DNA from: Rhodobacteraceae bacterium KLH11
GTDB taxonomy: Bacteria > Pseudomonadota > Alphaproteobacteria > Rhodobacterales > Rhodobacteraceae
Assembly: GCA_000158135.1 (NCBI GenBank)
Contig: DS999532.1
Location: forward strand, 48,263-112,262
Reading direction: 5' to 3'
Length of the DNA: 64,000 bases
Part shown: positions 1-9,863 of the stretch, piece by piece
Position numbering within the stretch: position 1 is the stretch's first letter
Layout: each line of letters opens with the position of its first letter
The notes under the pieces: generated by a model
Databases searched by the model: none
What the model was told of the DNA's origin: nothing
The model's input: only the letters and a program-made list of their open reading frames with translations
Position numbers and translations under genes: made by a program

Positions 1-1461
1 CTGCTGCAGGTGTTGAATCGCGGTTTCATTGTCACCCCAATGGGCCAGCGCATCGGCGTAGTCCGAGTGCATATCGGCGTCATTGGGGTTTAGCTGCAGC
101 GCGCGTTTATAGGATTCAATCGCGGCGTCATGTTCTTTGCGATACAGTTGAACATAGCCCAGCTCACCAAAACCGCGGGCATCGGTCGGGTCCAGTTCAA
201 CCGCCCGCTGCGCCAGCGACAGGGCCTTGTCCAATGCGCTGTTGGGGTCCTCGGTCCAGGAATACCGCCAGTCGATATTCAGCGTCCGCGACAGTGCCGC
301 CGCTGCCCGGGCATAGCCCCCGTCACGCTCCAGCGCGGATTCATAGCAATTCTGCGCCTTGCGGTTATCGTTCCTTGTATATTTGAAAATATGATGCTGC
401 CCCTGCAGAACAGATCCATAGGCTTGCAGGTCGGACGGTATTGCCTGCACCATACGTTGCTTTTCGTGCGATTCGATCATCACTGCCGTGGCGGCCACGA
501 TACATTCTGTCACCTCGTCCAGAATGTCGAAGATATCGTCAAGCTTGCGATCGAACCGTTCACCCCAGATTGTGCGTTCGGTGTTGGCGTCGACCAGTTC
601 GGCCGTGATGCGGATACGGCTTGAGGACCGTCGGACACTGCCCCGTGCCACATAGCGGACATTCAGCCTGCGTGCGGCCTCTTGCGGTGACATGGCCTGT
701 GTTTTGAAGAAGAAAGACGAGTTCCGGGCGATGACGAACAGGTTCCGGAACTTGGACAGGTTCATGATGATGTCATCGGTCAGCCCTTCGGCAACCCAGC
801 TGTCATCCTCGTCCCCGCCTTGGCTGGCAAAAGGCAGCACCGCGACCGAGGGGATATCGGGCCGTTCCAGCACCTCAAGCTGCATCTCGGGGCGCAAGGT
901 GGCGGCCATGGTGGCGCCTTCCACCTCGGAGCGGACACAATAGGTCGCGACCGGAGACATGATGTTCTTAAGCTGCTTGGGTCCCAGAAATTCATAGCCA
1001 TAGCGCAGGCGATTGCGGATCTGGTCATAGACGGCGGCGCTGACATAGACCCGCTCGGGTTCGGCTATTTCTTGCAGGCGCGCAGCGATGTTGACGTTGT
1101 CGCCGTGGATGCCGCGCTCATCCATCAGCACCTCACCCATGTGAACGCCAACGCGGAATTTGATTTGCTGATGCCCCATCCGCGTCTGATTGTGATGCGC
1201 CGCAATCCGATGCAGTTTGATGCTGAATTCAACTGCGCTGGTGGCTGTCTCAAACAGCGCCAGAATACCGTCACCGCGCACCTCGACGATCTGCCCGTGA
1301 TATTGGGGGCAGATTGCATCGATCTCTGATAGCAGAGATTTCAACGCGCTATACGTATCCATCTCATTTTCGCCCATCAGACGGGAATAGCCGACGACAT
1401 CGGCAAAAAGCACCGCGCCGAGCTTTTGTCTGATTGAAGGGTCCGAACCGATTGTGTTCAC
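1..1461 (-). CDS. Class III adenylate/guanylate cyclase with TolB-like and TPR parts (3' end outside window)
   Basis: The frame reads from a GTG at 1461 to the left edge without a stop, so the C-terminus is missing. The N-terminal third is a class III nucleotide cyclase domain: ADVVGYSRLM, GDGILALF, FRVGVHMGEV and HGDNVNIAARLQ are its metal-binding and catalytic segments. Next comes a TolB-like stretch (PSVAVLPF, AEGLTDDIIMNLSK, YVARGSVRR), then helical TPR-type repeats (ARGFGELGYVQLYRKEHDAA, LNPNDADMHSDYADAL). This architecture is common in alphaproteobacterial cyclases that make cAMP from ATP; the TPRs probably bind a partner. The signal sensed is unknown. An in-frame TTG two codons upstream is an alternative start. 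Confidence 0.85.
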   Translation of the reverse strand, partial: MNTIGSDPSIRQKLGAVLFADVVGYSRLMGENEMDTYSALKSLLSEIDAICPQYHGQIVEVRGDGILALFETATSAVEFSIKLHRIAAHHNQTRMGHQQIKFRVGVHMGEVLMDERGIHGDNVNIAARLQEIAEPERVYVSAAVYDQIRNRLRYGYEFLGPKQLKNIMSPVATYCVRSEVEGATMAATLRPEMQLEVLERPDIPSVAVLPFASQGGDEDDSWVAEGLTDDIIMNLSKFRNLFVIARNSSFFFKTQAMSPQEAARRLNVRYVARGSVRRSSSRIRITAELVDANTERTIWGERFDRKLDDIFDILDEVTECIVAATAVMIESHEKQRMVQAIPSDLQAYGSVLQGQHHIFKYTRNDNRKAQNCYESALERDGGYARAAAALSRTLNIDWRYSWTEDPNSALDKALSLAQRAVELDPTDARGFGELGYVQLYRKEHDAAIESYKRALQLNPNDADMHSDYADALAHWGDNETAIQHLQQ

Positions 1462-1539
1462 TGGCAATACTCGAATGGGTTGTCGCGCCGAATCCGACAC
1501 GAGAGTTGTAACAAAATTTCAAACAAAATTCGCGTCATT

Positions 1540-2178
1540 TCAGCCGTTAGCGTCGTGTTGAGGCGGCCAGGACCAGTTTGACGAGTCGAAACGCACCACC
1601 GTTTCCGGCCCCAGTTCCCGCGCCAGTGCCTGCCGACGCTCGGCCCAATCCTGCTGCAGCATCCCCACGACAACCATGTCGTGATACTGCCCTTCCGCGA
1701 ACCAGGCCTGCCGCATGGTGCCTTCGATTTTGCACCCCACACGGCTGATCAGATCGCGGCTGCTGTGGTTGTCGGCCCGGTAATACGAGGTGATGCGATT
1801 CAGCCCCAGTTGCCGGAACGCGAAATCCAGCATCAGGGCAACGGCGCGCACGGCAACACCATGCCGCCGGATCGATTTATCGACAAATACAGGAACCACC
1901 GCATCCCGATTCACGGTAGAGATTGCCTCGAGCCCGATCATCCCAACGGCGTCGCTGTCGCTGTTTTCGATGATGAACCAGCATCTGGTATGATCATTGC
2001 CCGCGCCGCCAATGACATCGCTCCAGCTCTGCTCGATCTGTGTCAGATTCATCGGGATACGCGTTGTTCTGTCGAACAGGGCAAGGTCATGCACATCCTG
2101 AAACCAGTGGGCAATGACCCCAAGATCGGCCTTTTCCAAGGGGCGCAGCCTGAACAGTCTGGGTGAGGTATCGGACAA
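1540..2178 (-). CDS. GNAT-family N-acetyltransferase (RimJ/RimL-like)
   Basis: The 212-residue product has the RimJ/RimL type of GNAT fold. It starts with RLFRLRPLEKADL, has a central beta strand (AVGMIGLEAIS), and the acetyl-CoA loop region VFVDKSIRRHGVAVRAVALM followed by LGLNRITSYYRADNHSSRDL and RVGCKIEGTMRQAWF. These enzymes transfer acetyl from acetyl-CoA to a protein N-terminus or small amine. The substrate cannot be told from sequence. It stands alone between the cyclase gene and the glycosylation module, with about 170 bases of non-coding sequence upstream. Confidence 0.8.
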   Translation of the reverse strand: MSDTSPRLFRLRPLEKADLGVIAHWFQDVHDLALFDRTTRIPMNLTQIEQSWSDVIGGAGNDHTRCWFIIENSDSDAVGMIGLEAISTVNRDAVVPVFVDKSIRRHGVAVRAVALMLDFAFRQLGLNRITSYYRADNHSSRDLISRVGCKIEGTMRQAWFAEGQYHDMVVVGMLQQDWAERRQALARELGPETVVRFDSSNWSWPPQHDANG

Positions 2179-2350
2179 TGGAAAACAACCTCCGGATAAA
2201 AAAGTAAAAATCTATTCGGAGGATATTAGCATAAAAATCCCGGAAACAAGAACGAGGTTGTTCACACAAGGAATCAATAGGCTTCAACCCGCTGAGCGGA
2301 CGCCTTGGAGATATCTTGTAAACGATGGGCCAGAAGGCCGGGCGCTACGC

Positions 2351-2650
2351 TCAGCGATTTTCGGCGCGGATCAGGAAAATATTGCGCAGGTAGATCGACA
2401 GGCCCATCGACTGCCCCAGAATGAAAACCGGATCGCGGCGGTAGATCGCATAGCTGAGCAGGATAAGCCCGCCACCAATTGACAGGTACCAGAACGCCAT
2501 CGGGATGACCGATTTTTTGGCACGTTCCGATGTGATCCACTGAACAATGAAACGGGCGCTGAACATCAATTGCCCGGCCAGACCGATACCAACCCACAGG
2601 GCCTCGGTCGGGCTGTCGACATGCAGGATTTCCAGAATAGTTTCTTTCAC
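2351..2650 (-). CDS. Small lipid A biosynthesis N-terminal (LABN) domain membrane protein
   Basis: The 99-residue product has three hydrophobic segments and the LABN signature (GQLMFSARFIVQWITSE, then FWYLSIGGGLILLSYAIYRR and GQSMGLSIYLRNI). I chose the GTG at 2650 because it overlaps the stop of the preceding glycosyltransferase as GTGA, which indicates translational coupling. LABN proteins are typically encoded next to GT2 and GT39 lipid-sugar enzymes and are thought to help make or flip polyprenyl-phosphate sugars at the inner membrane. The exact role is unknown. A longer reading from an upstream codon at 2722 would run into the glycosyltransferase gene and is less likely. Confidence 0.75.
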   Translation of the reverse strand: MKETILEILHVDSPTEALWVGIGLAGQLMFSARFIVQWITSERAKKSVIPMAFWYLSIGGGLILLSYAIYRRDPVFILGQSMGLSIYLRNIFLIRAENR

Positions 2651-3408
2651 GACCGGGGCACCTCTGTTGCCGAGACAGATTTGGCGCGGCGCATCAACCA
2701 CACGACGCCGAACAGATCCCATATCCCGACCATGGCCCGCCCGAAATTGGTGTATTTGGATTGCCCCGACAGGCGCTGTTGATGGGCCACGTCGACCAAG
2801 GCGACCTGCCAGCCATAAGCCTTGAACAGCGCGGGCAGATATCGATGCATGTGATCAAAATAGGGCAGGTTCAGGAAAGCCTGCCTGCGGAAGGCCTTGA
2901 AACCACAGCCCGTATCACGGGTACCGTCTTTCAGCATCCAACCCCGCAGCGCATTGGCCATACGCGAAGCAAGCTTTTTTGAGGCCGTATCTTTCCGCCC
3001 CAACCGCTGCCCGGCCACAAGGCCGATCGTGGCATCGTTGCCTGCCACCAGCGGAGCCCAGATCTTCGGCAGCTCCGCGGGGGGGTTCTGGCCATCGCCG
3101 TCCAGTGTGCAGCAGATATCGGCCCGCGCAGCCTGAACGCCGGAATGCACGGCGGCACTTTGCCCGCCGGCGGGTTTGTGCTGCAGGATGCGCAGTTGCG
3201 GACAGGTTTGCCGGAACGCCTTCAGCGCCTCGTATGTGCCATCGGTCGAGCCGTCATCGACCGCTATGATCTCAAACTCGGGCAGCTCTGCCGCCGCAGC
3301 GCAAATGCCCTGCAGCAAATCAGCGACAGCCCCTTGCTCATTATGCATCGGGATAACAACCGACACGGTGGGTCGGGTATCGGGATCGGGCTGAGTGTCA
3401 GTCGGCAT
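2647..3408 (-). CDS. Family 2 glycosyltransferase (polyprenyl-phosphate sugar synthase type)
   Basis: The 253-residue GT2 protein has the GT-A fold signature VSVVIPMHNEQGAV, the nucleotide-sugar site IIAVDDGSTDGT, and TLDGDGQNPP. It lacks the C-terminal membrane helices of ArnC/GtrB and most resembles soluble dolichol-phosphate mannosyltransferase-like enzymes that load a sugar onto undecaprenyl phosphate. The start MPTDTQ at 3408 is preferred over a frame extension to 3438. It is translationally coupled to the LABN gene and divergent from the GT39 gene 117 bases away, which would use the lipid-linked sugar as donor. The sugar is not identifiable. Confidence 0.85.
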   Translation of the reverse strand: MPTDTQPDPDTRPTVSVVIPMHNEQGAVADLLQGICAAAAELPEFEIIAVDDGSTDGTYEALKAFRQTCPQLRILQHKPAGGQSAAVHSGVQAARADICCTLDGDGQNPPAELPKIWAPLVAGNDATIGLVAGQRLGRKDTASKKLASRMANALRGWMLKDGTRDTGCGFKAFRRQAFLNLPYFDHMHRYLPALFKAYGWQVALVDVAHQQRLSGQSKYTNFGRAMVGIWDLFGVVWLMRRAKSVSATEVPRS

Positions 3409-3525
3409 GGTAAAATTGCGCTCTTGATTCAGACACAAACGCTTGTGATTGATCAGACGCGTAAATTCAAGTAGCCAGCCTGTCGCAAAGCAGGTTTCAG
3501 CACAACAGATCGAAAGTCAGGCGCG

Positions 3526-5016
3526 ATGAACGTCAAAACGATATCGGAACGTCTTACCGCCGAAAACTGGGCACCTTACGTCGTGACAGGTGTCGTTATC
3601 GCAGTTCTGTGGTGTTGGTACATGATCGGATTGGGGCAGGACGGGCTGTCCAAGATCGATGAGTTCTTCACCTATGACCGCAGCCTCGGCTTTGCCAGAA
3701 ACAACGATTGGTTCACTGTCTTTTCGCAAAACGAACCCAGCCTGAAAAAGCCGCCACTGCAATACTGGATGACGGCCGGAATGATCGAGATGGGGTGGCC
3801 GCATATGACGGCGCTGCACCTGCCCTCAATGCTGTTTGCCCTGGGCACGCTGATCGTGACAGCGTGGCTTGCGCGGGTCATGATCCCGGATCATCCCTGG
3901 TTGATGCTGCCTGCGGTTCTTCTGGTGGCCAGTTCAAAGAATTTCTGGGGCCATGCCACCTCGGCCATGCTGGATAATGGCGCGATGTTCTTTTCGACCC
4001 TTGGCATCGCCACCATGTTTGCCGCGTTTGAGCGCCCGCGCCTGTGGCCATGGTTTGCCGTCACGGTATTTCTGGCCGGAATGCAGAAGAGCCCGACGCC
4101 GCTGGCTTTTCTTGCACTGGCCCTGCTGAGCCTCATCCTGACACAACGTTGGCAGGATCGCCCCACAAGCGAGATCTGGAAAAACCGGGTATTTCTCTGG
4201 ACCATGGCGGTTTGCCTTTTGCTGGCCTTCCTGTGGCCCCTTTTTCAGTATCTGCGCTTTGGTTTCGGGGCCGAGTTTCAGGGCAGCGTCCGCACCGAAA
4301 TGCTGGACCGGTTCGCGCCGAGCGTGTCGGACCGCAGCCTTCAGAAACTGTCTGAGATCATTCTGGGTAACGCACCGGGGCTGCGTCTGGTCGGGTTGAT
4401 CGGGCTGTTCTTCCTGCCTTTCAAATTTGGCCGTCCGCGCCTGCTGGCTGCAACCGGGATTGCGGTGTTTTTCTTCCTCGGCATGTGGATGGCATCGGGC
4501 AAGGTCTACGATCGCTACACCCTGCTGATTCTGCCAATGCTGATGGTCGGCGCGGCGGGCGGTATCATGCTGATTTCCAAACGGCTGTGGGTGCGTGTTC
4601 TGTTGCTGGCGGTGCTCTGCCTGTCCGAAGAAGGCCCGTTGAAACGATCGGCAGCCTACAACCATCCTTCCACGGCCGAGCAATTCGGCATCGATCTGCA
4701 AGACCTGCTTGAACCGCTGCAAACCATGGTACAGCCTGACGAAACACTGGTGGTGTGCGGTTTTGACAACCGGCGCCGTCTACCGTTGGGGGCAGCCTCG
4801 GTTTATGCATCGCCCGATCAGCGTTTCGTCTATATGCGTCGCCCGGATCTGCGCGGTTATCTTGGAAGCTTTGGCTATACCTCAGGCCCGCTGCGAGGTG
4901 TCTGCCGCGCGAAAGAGCTGGATCGCTTCGCTGATGAGCTGGTTGGCCTTGTCCGACAACCCGTTGAGGGTACCAAGTTCGTGTATTGGTCAGCCGATGG
5001 GCTGGCAGGAGAGTAG
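3526..5016 (+). CDS. GT39-family membrane glycosyltransferase (ArnT/PMT-like)
   Basis: The 496-residue polytopic protein has about eleven hydrophobic segments. It carries the acidic D-E pair in the first periplasmic loop (GLSKIDEFFTYDRS) and the following EPSLKKPPLQYW segment, both typical of ArnT and other GT39 enzymes. These take a sugar from undecaprenyl phosphate and attach it to lipid A or a protein on the periplasmic face. It faces the GT2-LABN pair head to head, so the three likely form one modification pathway. The terminal part is soluble (RLPLGAASVYA onward). The acceptor is unknown. Confidence 0.85.
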   Translation: MNVKTISERLTAENWAPYVVTGVVIAVLWCWYMIGLGQDGLSKIDEFFTYDRSLGFARNNDWFTVFSQNEPSLKKPPLQYWMTAGMIEMGWPHMTALHLPSMLFALGTLIVTAWLARVMIPDHPWLMLPAVLLVASSKNFWGHATSAMLDNGAMFFSTLGIATMFAAFERPRLWPWFAVTVFLAGMQKSPTPLAFLALALLSLILTQRWQDRPTSEIWKNRVFLWTMAVCLLLAFLWPLFQYLRFGFGAEFQGSVRTEMLDRFAPSVSDRSLQKLSEIILGNAPGLRLVGLIGLFFLPFKFGRPRLLAATGIAVFFFLGMWMASGKVYDRYTLLILPMLMVGAAGGIMLISKRLWVRVLLLAVLCLSEEGPLKRSAAYNHPSTAEQFGIDLQDLLEPLQTMVQPDETLVVCGFDNRRRLPLGAASVYASPDQRFVYMRRPDLRGYLGSFGYTSGPLRGVCRAKELDRFADELVGLVRQPVEGTKFVYWSADGLAGE

Positions 5017-5106
5017 AAAGCCAAGAGTGATCAAAGCTTTCCAGGATTCAAGCTGCATATGCCGGTTGCCGGAATGTTCACCACCAATTGGTGAACAGGT
5101 CCCGCT

Positions 5107-7038
5107 TCAGGCGCGCTTTTCCCCGATTGAGGCGATGCCCAGAACCGCCAGTACCTTGGCCTCGATCTGTTCCGCATTCATCCCGGCCACGGCATACATA
5201 TCTGCCGGGCTGGACTGATCGATAAAAATATCCGGCAACACCATCGAGCGGTATTTCAGCCCGTGGTCAAACACGCCTTCATCCGCCAGCAGTTGCGCCA
5301 CATGGCTGCCGAACCCGCCAATCGCGCCTTCCTCGATGGTGATCAGTGCCTCGTGGTTTGCAGCCAGATCAAGAATCAGATCCCGATCCAATGGCTTGGC
5401 AAAACGCGCATCGGCAATGGTTGGGGTGATTCCCCTTGCCGTTAGCGATTCAGCGGCTTTGCGCACCTCGGCCAGCCGTGTCCCGAACGACAGCAACGCG
5501 ACGCGCGCGCCGGTCTGGATCATGCGGCCCTTGCCGATCTCAAGCACCTCAGCCTGATCGGGCAGGTCCACGCCGACGCCTTCACCACGGGGGTAACGGA
5601 ACGCGATGGGGCCGTCATCATGGGCCGCGGCGGTCGCCACCATATGTATCAGCTCTGCCTCGTCTGCAGCAGCCATGACGACCATTCCGGGCAAGTTGGC
5701 CAGATAGGCAATATCGAATGATCCTGCATGGGTGGCACCATCTGCCCCCACCAGACCAGCGCGGTCGATGGCAAACCGGACAGGCAGACGCTGGATAGCC
5801 ACATCATGCACGACCTGATCATATCCACGCTGCAAAAAGGTGGAATACATCGCGCAGAACGGTTTCATCCCACCTGCTGCCAGTGCGGCGCTGAACGTCA
5901 CACCATGCTGTTCCGCAATCGCCACGTCGAAACAGCGCGAGGGGTACCGCTCGGCAAACAGATTCAACCCGGTGCCATCCGGCATGGCCGCTGTCACCGC
6001 CACGATCTTGTCATCGCGCGCCGCTGCTTCGACCAATGCCTTGCCAAAGACCGATGTATAGGACGGCGCGTTCGAAGGTGCTTTCTTCTGCTCGCCGGTC
6101 ACCACATCGAATCTGGCCGTTGCGTGGCCCTTGTCACGCGCCTGCTCGGCCGGGGCATAGCCCTTGCCCTTCTTTGTCAGCACATGGATCAGAATCGGAC
6201 CGGTTGCCTTGGCCTTGACGGCGCGCAGAACCGGCAGCAACTGATCAAGATCATGCCCGTCAATCGGCCCCAGATAGGAAAAGCCAAGCTCTTCAAACAG
6301 CGTTCCGCCAACGGCCATGCCTTTGAGCATTTCCTTGGCGCGCTTGGCCCCTTCGCGAAAAGGTTCAGGCAGCAGAGAGACAGCCCCTTTTGCGGCGGCC
6401 TTCAAGTCGTGGAACGGCTCTTCCGCGTAGATGCGCGACAGATAGGTCGACAGCGCGCCCACCGGCGGGGCAATGCTCATCTCATTATCGTTCAGGATGA
6501 CGATCAGGCGCTTGCCAAGGTGGCCCGCGTTGTTCATCGCCTCAAACGCCATGCCCGCCGACATGGAGCCATCGCCGATCACCGCAATCGCATCACCCAG
6601 ACCTTCCGGGGTGACACCACCCAGATCGCGCGCAACGGAGAAACCCAGCGCGGCGCTGATCGAGGTGGAACTATGCGCCGCGCCAAACGGGTCATAGGGG
6701 CTTTCGCTGCGTTTGGTAAAGCCACTCAGCCCATCCTTCATCCGCAGGGTGCGGATACGATCGCGACGCTCGGTCAGAATCTTGTGAGGGTAGCATTGGT
6801 GCCCCACATCCCAGATGATCTTGTCGCGCGGGGTGTCAAACACCGCATGCAGGGCGGTTGTCAGCTCGACCACGCCCAGACCCGCGCCCAGATGTCCACC
6901 AGTCACAGATACAGCCGATATCGTCTCGGCCCGCAGCTCATGCGCCAGCTGGTGCAGCTGTCCATCCGAGAACTGCTTGAGATCCGCAGGGCGGTTCACA
7001 AGGTCCAGCAGAGGGGTATTCGGACGATCGGATGTCAT
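5107..7038 (-). CDS. dxs: 1-deoxy-D-xylulose-5-phosphate synthase
   Basis: At 643 residues this is a full-length DXS, the thiamine-dependent enzyme that condenses pyruvate with glyceraldehyde 3-phosphate in the first step of the MEP isoprenoid pathway. Visible features are [15 protein letters not shown] with the catalytic histidine, the TPP motif [18 protein letters not shown], the transketolase central domain ([15 protein letters not shown]), and the C-terminal domain ending near [20 protein letters not shown]. It lies directly downstream of ispA in the same direction (21-base gap), so precursor synthesis and prenyl chain building are co-transcribed together with xseB and probably hda. Confidence 0.97.
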   Translation of the reverse strand: MTSDRPNTPLLDLVNRPADLKQFSDGQLHQLAHELRAETISAVSVTGGHLGAGLGVVELTTALHAVFDTPRDKIIWDVGHQCYPHKILTERRDRIRTLRMKDGLSGFTKRSESPYDPFGAAHSSTSISAALGFSVARDLGGVTPEGLGDAIAVIGDGSMSAGMAFEAMNNAGHLGKRLIVILNDNEMSIAPPVGALSTYLSRIYAEEPFHDLKAAAKGAVSLLPEPFREGAKRAKEMLKGMAVGGTLFEELGFSYLGPIDGHDLDQLLPVLRAVKAKATGPILIHVLTKKGKGYAPAEQARDKGHATARFDVVTGEQKKAPSNAPSYTSVFGKALVEAAARDDKIVAVTAAMPDGTGLNLFAERYPSRCFDVAIAEQHGVTFSAALAAGGMKPFCAMYSTFLQRGYDQVVHDVAIQRLPVRFAIDRAGLVGADGATHAGSFDIAYLANLPGMVVMAAADEAELIHMVATAAAHDDGPIAFRYPRGEGVGVDLPDQAEVLEIGKGRMIQTGARVALLSFGTRLAEVRKAAESLTARGITPTIADARFAKPLDRDLILDLAANHEALITIEEGAIGGFGSHVAQLLADEGVFDHGLKYRSMVLPDIFIDQSSPADMYAVAGMNAEQIEAKVLAVLGIASIGEKRA

Positions 7039-7059
7039 CTGTCGCGCGTTCCTTGCGGC

Positions 7060-7926
7060 TTAGCTGTCCCGGGCAATAACGAAGCGGGCGGCATCCTTCA
7101 AGGTTTCCGCCTGCGCACCATAGCTATCCAATGCGACGCAGGCCTGATCCACCAATTCCGCCGCGCGGGCTTTGGCCGCATCCAGACCCAGAAGCGAGAC
7201 AAAAGTAGCCTTGCCCGCTTGCGCGTCTTTCTGCAGGCGTTTCCCGGCCTTATCGGCATCACCCTCAACATCCAAGATGTCATCGGCGATCTGAAAAGCA
7301 AGGCCAAGTGCCCGGGCATATTGGCGCAAGGGGTCCGGATCGGCTTGCGCCATCCGCGCGCCCGCGCAGGCAGACCATTCGATCAGCGCCCCGGTTTTGC
7401 CGGATTGCAGCCGGGTGATTTCTGGCAGTGTCAGCGGTGTGGCTGCCGTTTCTGCCGCGATATCCAGCGCCTGACCCAGCACCATCCCCTGCGCCCCGCT
7501 GGCTTGCGCCAGTGTCAGCGCCAGTTCAGCCCGAACCCCAGCGTCGCCAACTTCGGGCCGGGTACAAAGCTCAAAGGCCAGTGTCTGCAGCGCATCCCCG
7601 GCCAGAACCGCTGTTCCTTCATCCCATTTCACATGAACCGTGGGGCGCCCACGACGCAGATCATCGTCATCCATACAGGGCAGGTCATCGTGGACCAGCG
7701 AATAGGCGTGTAACGCCTCGATCCCCGTCGCAGGCCAGATAGCCCGTGCCAGATCAATCTCATGCAATCGGGCGCTTTCCAGCACCAGAAACCCGCGTAA
7801 ACGCTTGCCGCCCGCAGTGGCATAAGCCATCGCACGGGTGATATCGAGATCGCCCAATGCGTCCAGAACCAGATCAAACTGCTCCTGAATCCGCGTCGCA
7901 TCCAGCGCCAGTTTTTTACGAAACAT
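7060..7926 (-). CDS. ispA: Farnesyl (polyprenyl) diphosphate synthase
   Basis: The 288-residue trans-prenyltransferase makes farnesyl diphosphate from IPP and DMAPP. The first aspartate-rich motif is HDDLPCMDDDDLRRG and the second is FQIADDILDVEGD; GGKRLRGFLVLES is the substrate-binding start and LQSGKTGALIEWS lies between. The start codon follows the xseB stop directly (TAAATG), so the two are translationally linked. The order xseB-ispA-dxs is common in proteobacteria. The length and second residue pattern before the first motif (AYSLVHDD) fit a short-chain (C15) synthase rather than a longer-chain one. Confidence 0.95.
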   Translation of the reverse strand: MFRKKLALDATRIQEQFDLVLDALGDLDITRAMAYATAGGKRLRGFLVLESARLHEIDLARAIWPATGIEALHAYSLVHDDLPCMDDDDLRRGRPTVHVKWDEGTAVLAGDALQTLAFELCTRPEVGDAGVRAELALTLAQASGAQGMVLGQALDIAAETAATPLTLPEITRLQSGKTGALIEWSACAGARMAQADPDPLRQYARALGLAFQIADDILDVEGDADKAGKRLQKDAQAGKATFVSLLGLDAAKARAAELVDQACVALDSYGAQAETLKDAARFVIARDS

Positions 7927-8169
7927 TTACTGACCTTCGACAGGAGTCGTCCCGGTCGGCTGCCCATCAGCGTCCAGAGTGATCGCTGCAACCTTTTCCT
8001 CGGCCCGCTTCAGCTCATCCTCGCACCGTTTCTTCAACAGCGCGCCCCGTTCATACAGCGCGATGGACTGATCCAGCGCCACATCCCCACGTTCCAACTG
8101 GCCAACCACGGCCTCAAGCTCTTTCATCGCCTGTTCAAACGTCATCTGCTCAACTGGAGTATCGGTCAT
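7927..8169 (-). CDS. xseB: Exodeoxyribonuclease VII small subunit
   Basis: The 80-residue product matches XseB in size and sequence: FEQAMKELEAVVGQLERGD, then LDQSIALYERGALLKKRCE, followed by a helical tail. XseB forms helical hairpins that pack with the large subunit XseA into exonuclease VII, which degrades single-stranded DNA. The gene overlaps the upstream hda gene by four bases (ATGA) and abuts ispA. The xseA gene is not in the window. Confidence 0.93.
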   Translation of the reverse strand: MTDTPVEQMTFEQAMKELEAVVGQLERGDVALDQSIALYERGALLKKRCEDELKRAEEKVAAITLDADGQPTGTTPVEGQ

Positions 8170-9092
8170 CGTGCTGCCTTTATCAGTTCTTCCACATGGG
8201 CGCGTGCCGCATCGGCCAGAGCGTCCAGATCATACCCGCCTTCCAGAGTCGAGACGATACGACCGTCACACAGCTCACCAGCAATCCTGCATAGCTCTGC
8301 CGTGATCCAGGCAAAATCCCCGGTCGACCAGTTCAGGCTGGCCAGCGGGTCATCCTGATGTGCATCGAATCCGGCTGAAATGATGATCAGCTCGGGTTTG
8401 AACGCCCGCAGCCGTGGAAAAGCCTGTGCCGCATAGGCTGCGCGCATCTCTGCGCCGCCGCTTGCAGGGGCCAGAGGGATGTTCAGAACCGTCTCATAGG
8501 CCCCGGTTTCGTCCGGGCGGCCCGATCCGGGCCACAATGGCATTTGCTGGCTGGTGATCACCAGCGCCCGACGCTCATCCCACAACAGGTCCTGCGTTCC
8601 ATTGCCGTGATGCACATCAAAATCCACCACGGCCACGCGGCTCAACCCATGATGATCCAGCGCATGCTTGGCAGCCAGAGCGGCATTGCCGAACAGACAA
8701 AACCCCATCGCAGTCTCTGTTTCTGCATGATGGCCCGGCGGGCGGGTGGCGCAAAATGCGTTCGAGACCTCACCACTCAAGACCAGATCAACCGCCCGCA
8801 CAGCCGCACCCGCCGCGCGGTATGCCGCATCCACGGACCCCGGGGACATGAAGGTATCGCCATCAATCTGCGCAAACCCCTCAACCGGTCGCGTCGACTG
8901 GATCGTGCGAATGTGGCTTTCAGGATGAACCCGCAGCAGATCATCATCCGCCGCCAGCGGGGCTGTCACCCGCTTCAGCTCAAGCGGTTCCAGCGCGTGC
9001 AAAACATGTTCCAGCCGGGCCACCCGTTCAGGATGCCCATCAGGTGTCACATGTCCCAGACAATCGGCATGGGTCAAAAGGGCTGTTGTCAT
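8166..9092 (-). CDS. Histone deacetylase-family hydrolase (acetylpolyamine amidohydrolase type)
   Basis: The 308-residue zinc hydrolase of the class II HDAC/AcuC/AphA superfamily has the entry GHVTPDGHPERVARLEHV, the catalytic segment ATRPPGHHAETETAMGFCLF, the zinc ligands in VVDFDVHHGNGTQDLLW, and IISAGFDAHQDDPLASLNWS. Bacterial members deacetylate small amines or protein lysines. The gene overlaps xseB by four bases and its position in front of xseB-ispA-dxs is frequent in Rhodobacteraceae. Between it and petR lie 69 bases that contain a copy of the repeated GGATATTT...AGATGAA motif. Confidence 0.92.
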   Translation of the reverse strand: MTTALLTHADCLGHVTPDGHPERVARLEHVLHALEPLELKRVTAPLAADDDLLRVHPESHIRTIQSTRPVEGFAQIDGDTFMSPGSVDAAYRAAGAAVRAVDLVLSGEVSNAFCATRPPGHHAETETAMGFCLFGNAALAAKHALDHHGLSRVAVVDFDVHHGNGTQDLLWDERRALVITSQQMPLWPGSGRPDETGAYETVLNIPLAPASGGAEMRAAYAAQAFPRLRAFKPELIIISAGFDAHQDDPLASLNWSTGDFAWITAELCRIAGELCDGRIVSTLEGGYDLDALADAARAHVEELIKAAR

Positions 9093-9161
9093 CGGGATCC
9101 CCCGTTCATCTGGCTGTAAATATCCTCGCCGAAGGCATGAAATCGCCGCGTAGCGGCCCCC

Positions 9162-9863
9162 TCAGTCCGGTGCCAGCATATAACCCGCACCACGCACCGT
9201 CTGCAAATAGCGCGGCTGTTTCGGGTCTTGCTCCAGTTTCCGGCGCAGGCGGGTGATCTGCACATCCACCGCCCGCTCTTGCGCCTGCCCCTTGTCGCGG
9301 CCCAGATCCTCGACCAGTTTGGCCCGGCTGATCGGCTCACCCGGTTGGGCCGAGAAGATTTTCATAAGCTGACTCTCGGTCGCGGTCAGGCGCACGGGGT
9401 CCTCACCCTGCCACATCTCGCCACGTTCGATATCATATCGGATCGGTCCCAGATGCAAAATCTTCGCCGCCGCATCCTGAACGGGCGTTTCCGGCATCCG
9501 GCGCAGGATCGCATTGATCCGCAGCAACAGCTCTTTAGGCTCGAACGGCTTGGCCAGGTAATCATCCGCCCCGGCTTCCAGCCCGGCGATCCGGTGCTCG
9601 GTCTCGCCCTTGGCCGTCAGCAGCAGAATCGGTGTTTCATGGGTCTCCCGCAGCGCGCGGGTCAGGCTGACACCATCTTCGCCCGGCATCATCACATCCA
9701 GCACGATCAGATCGAAATCCAGGCCCGACAACACGCGCCGCGCGTGTGCCGCATCCCGTGCTGAACTGACAAGAAACCCGCTGCGCATCAGGAATTTCTT
9801 GAGCAGGTCCCGAATGCGCTCGTCATCGTCGACAATCAGAAGATGGGCATCCATATCGGTCAT
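9162..9863 (-). CDS. petR: OmpR-family response regulator PetR
   Basis: The 233-residue protein has a receiver domain (LLIVDDDERIRDLLKKFL; phospho-acceptor in DLIVLDVMMPGEDG; LLLTAKGE; YLAKPFEPKEL) and a C-terminal winged helix (LTATESQLMKIFSAQPGEPI, ERAVDVQITRLRRKLEQDP, YLQTVRGAGYML). The gene pair with the upstream MarR-type gene, sharing a four-base ATGA overlap, matches the petP-petR pair described near petABC in Rhodobacter capsulatus, where petR is needed for normal c-type cytochrome and bc1 production. There is no histidine kinase next to it. The assignment as PetR rests on gene context and domain type. Confidence 0.85.
   Translation of the reverse strand: MTDMDAHLLIVDDDERIRDLLKKFLMRSGFLVSSARDAAHARRVLSGLDFDLIVLDVMMPGEDGVSLTRALRETHETPILLLTAKGETEHRIAGLEAGADDYLAKPFEPKELLLRINAILRRMPETPVQDAAAKILHLGPIRYDIERGEMWQGEDPVRLTATESQLMKIFSAQPGEPISRAKLVEDLGRDKGQAQERAVDVQITRLRRKLEQDPKQPRYLQTVRGAGYMLAPD

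Noticed and set aside
3934-4722. 262-codon minus-strand frame
   Set aside because: Antisense to the GT39 gene; no ribosome site or motif.
5728-7713. Long plus-strand frame of 661 codons
   Set aside because: It is antisense to dxs and ispA, which are both clear; the product has no motif and a skewed composition typical of a shadow frame.
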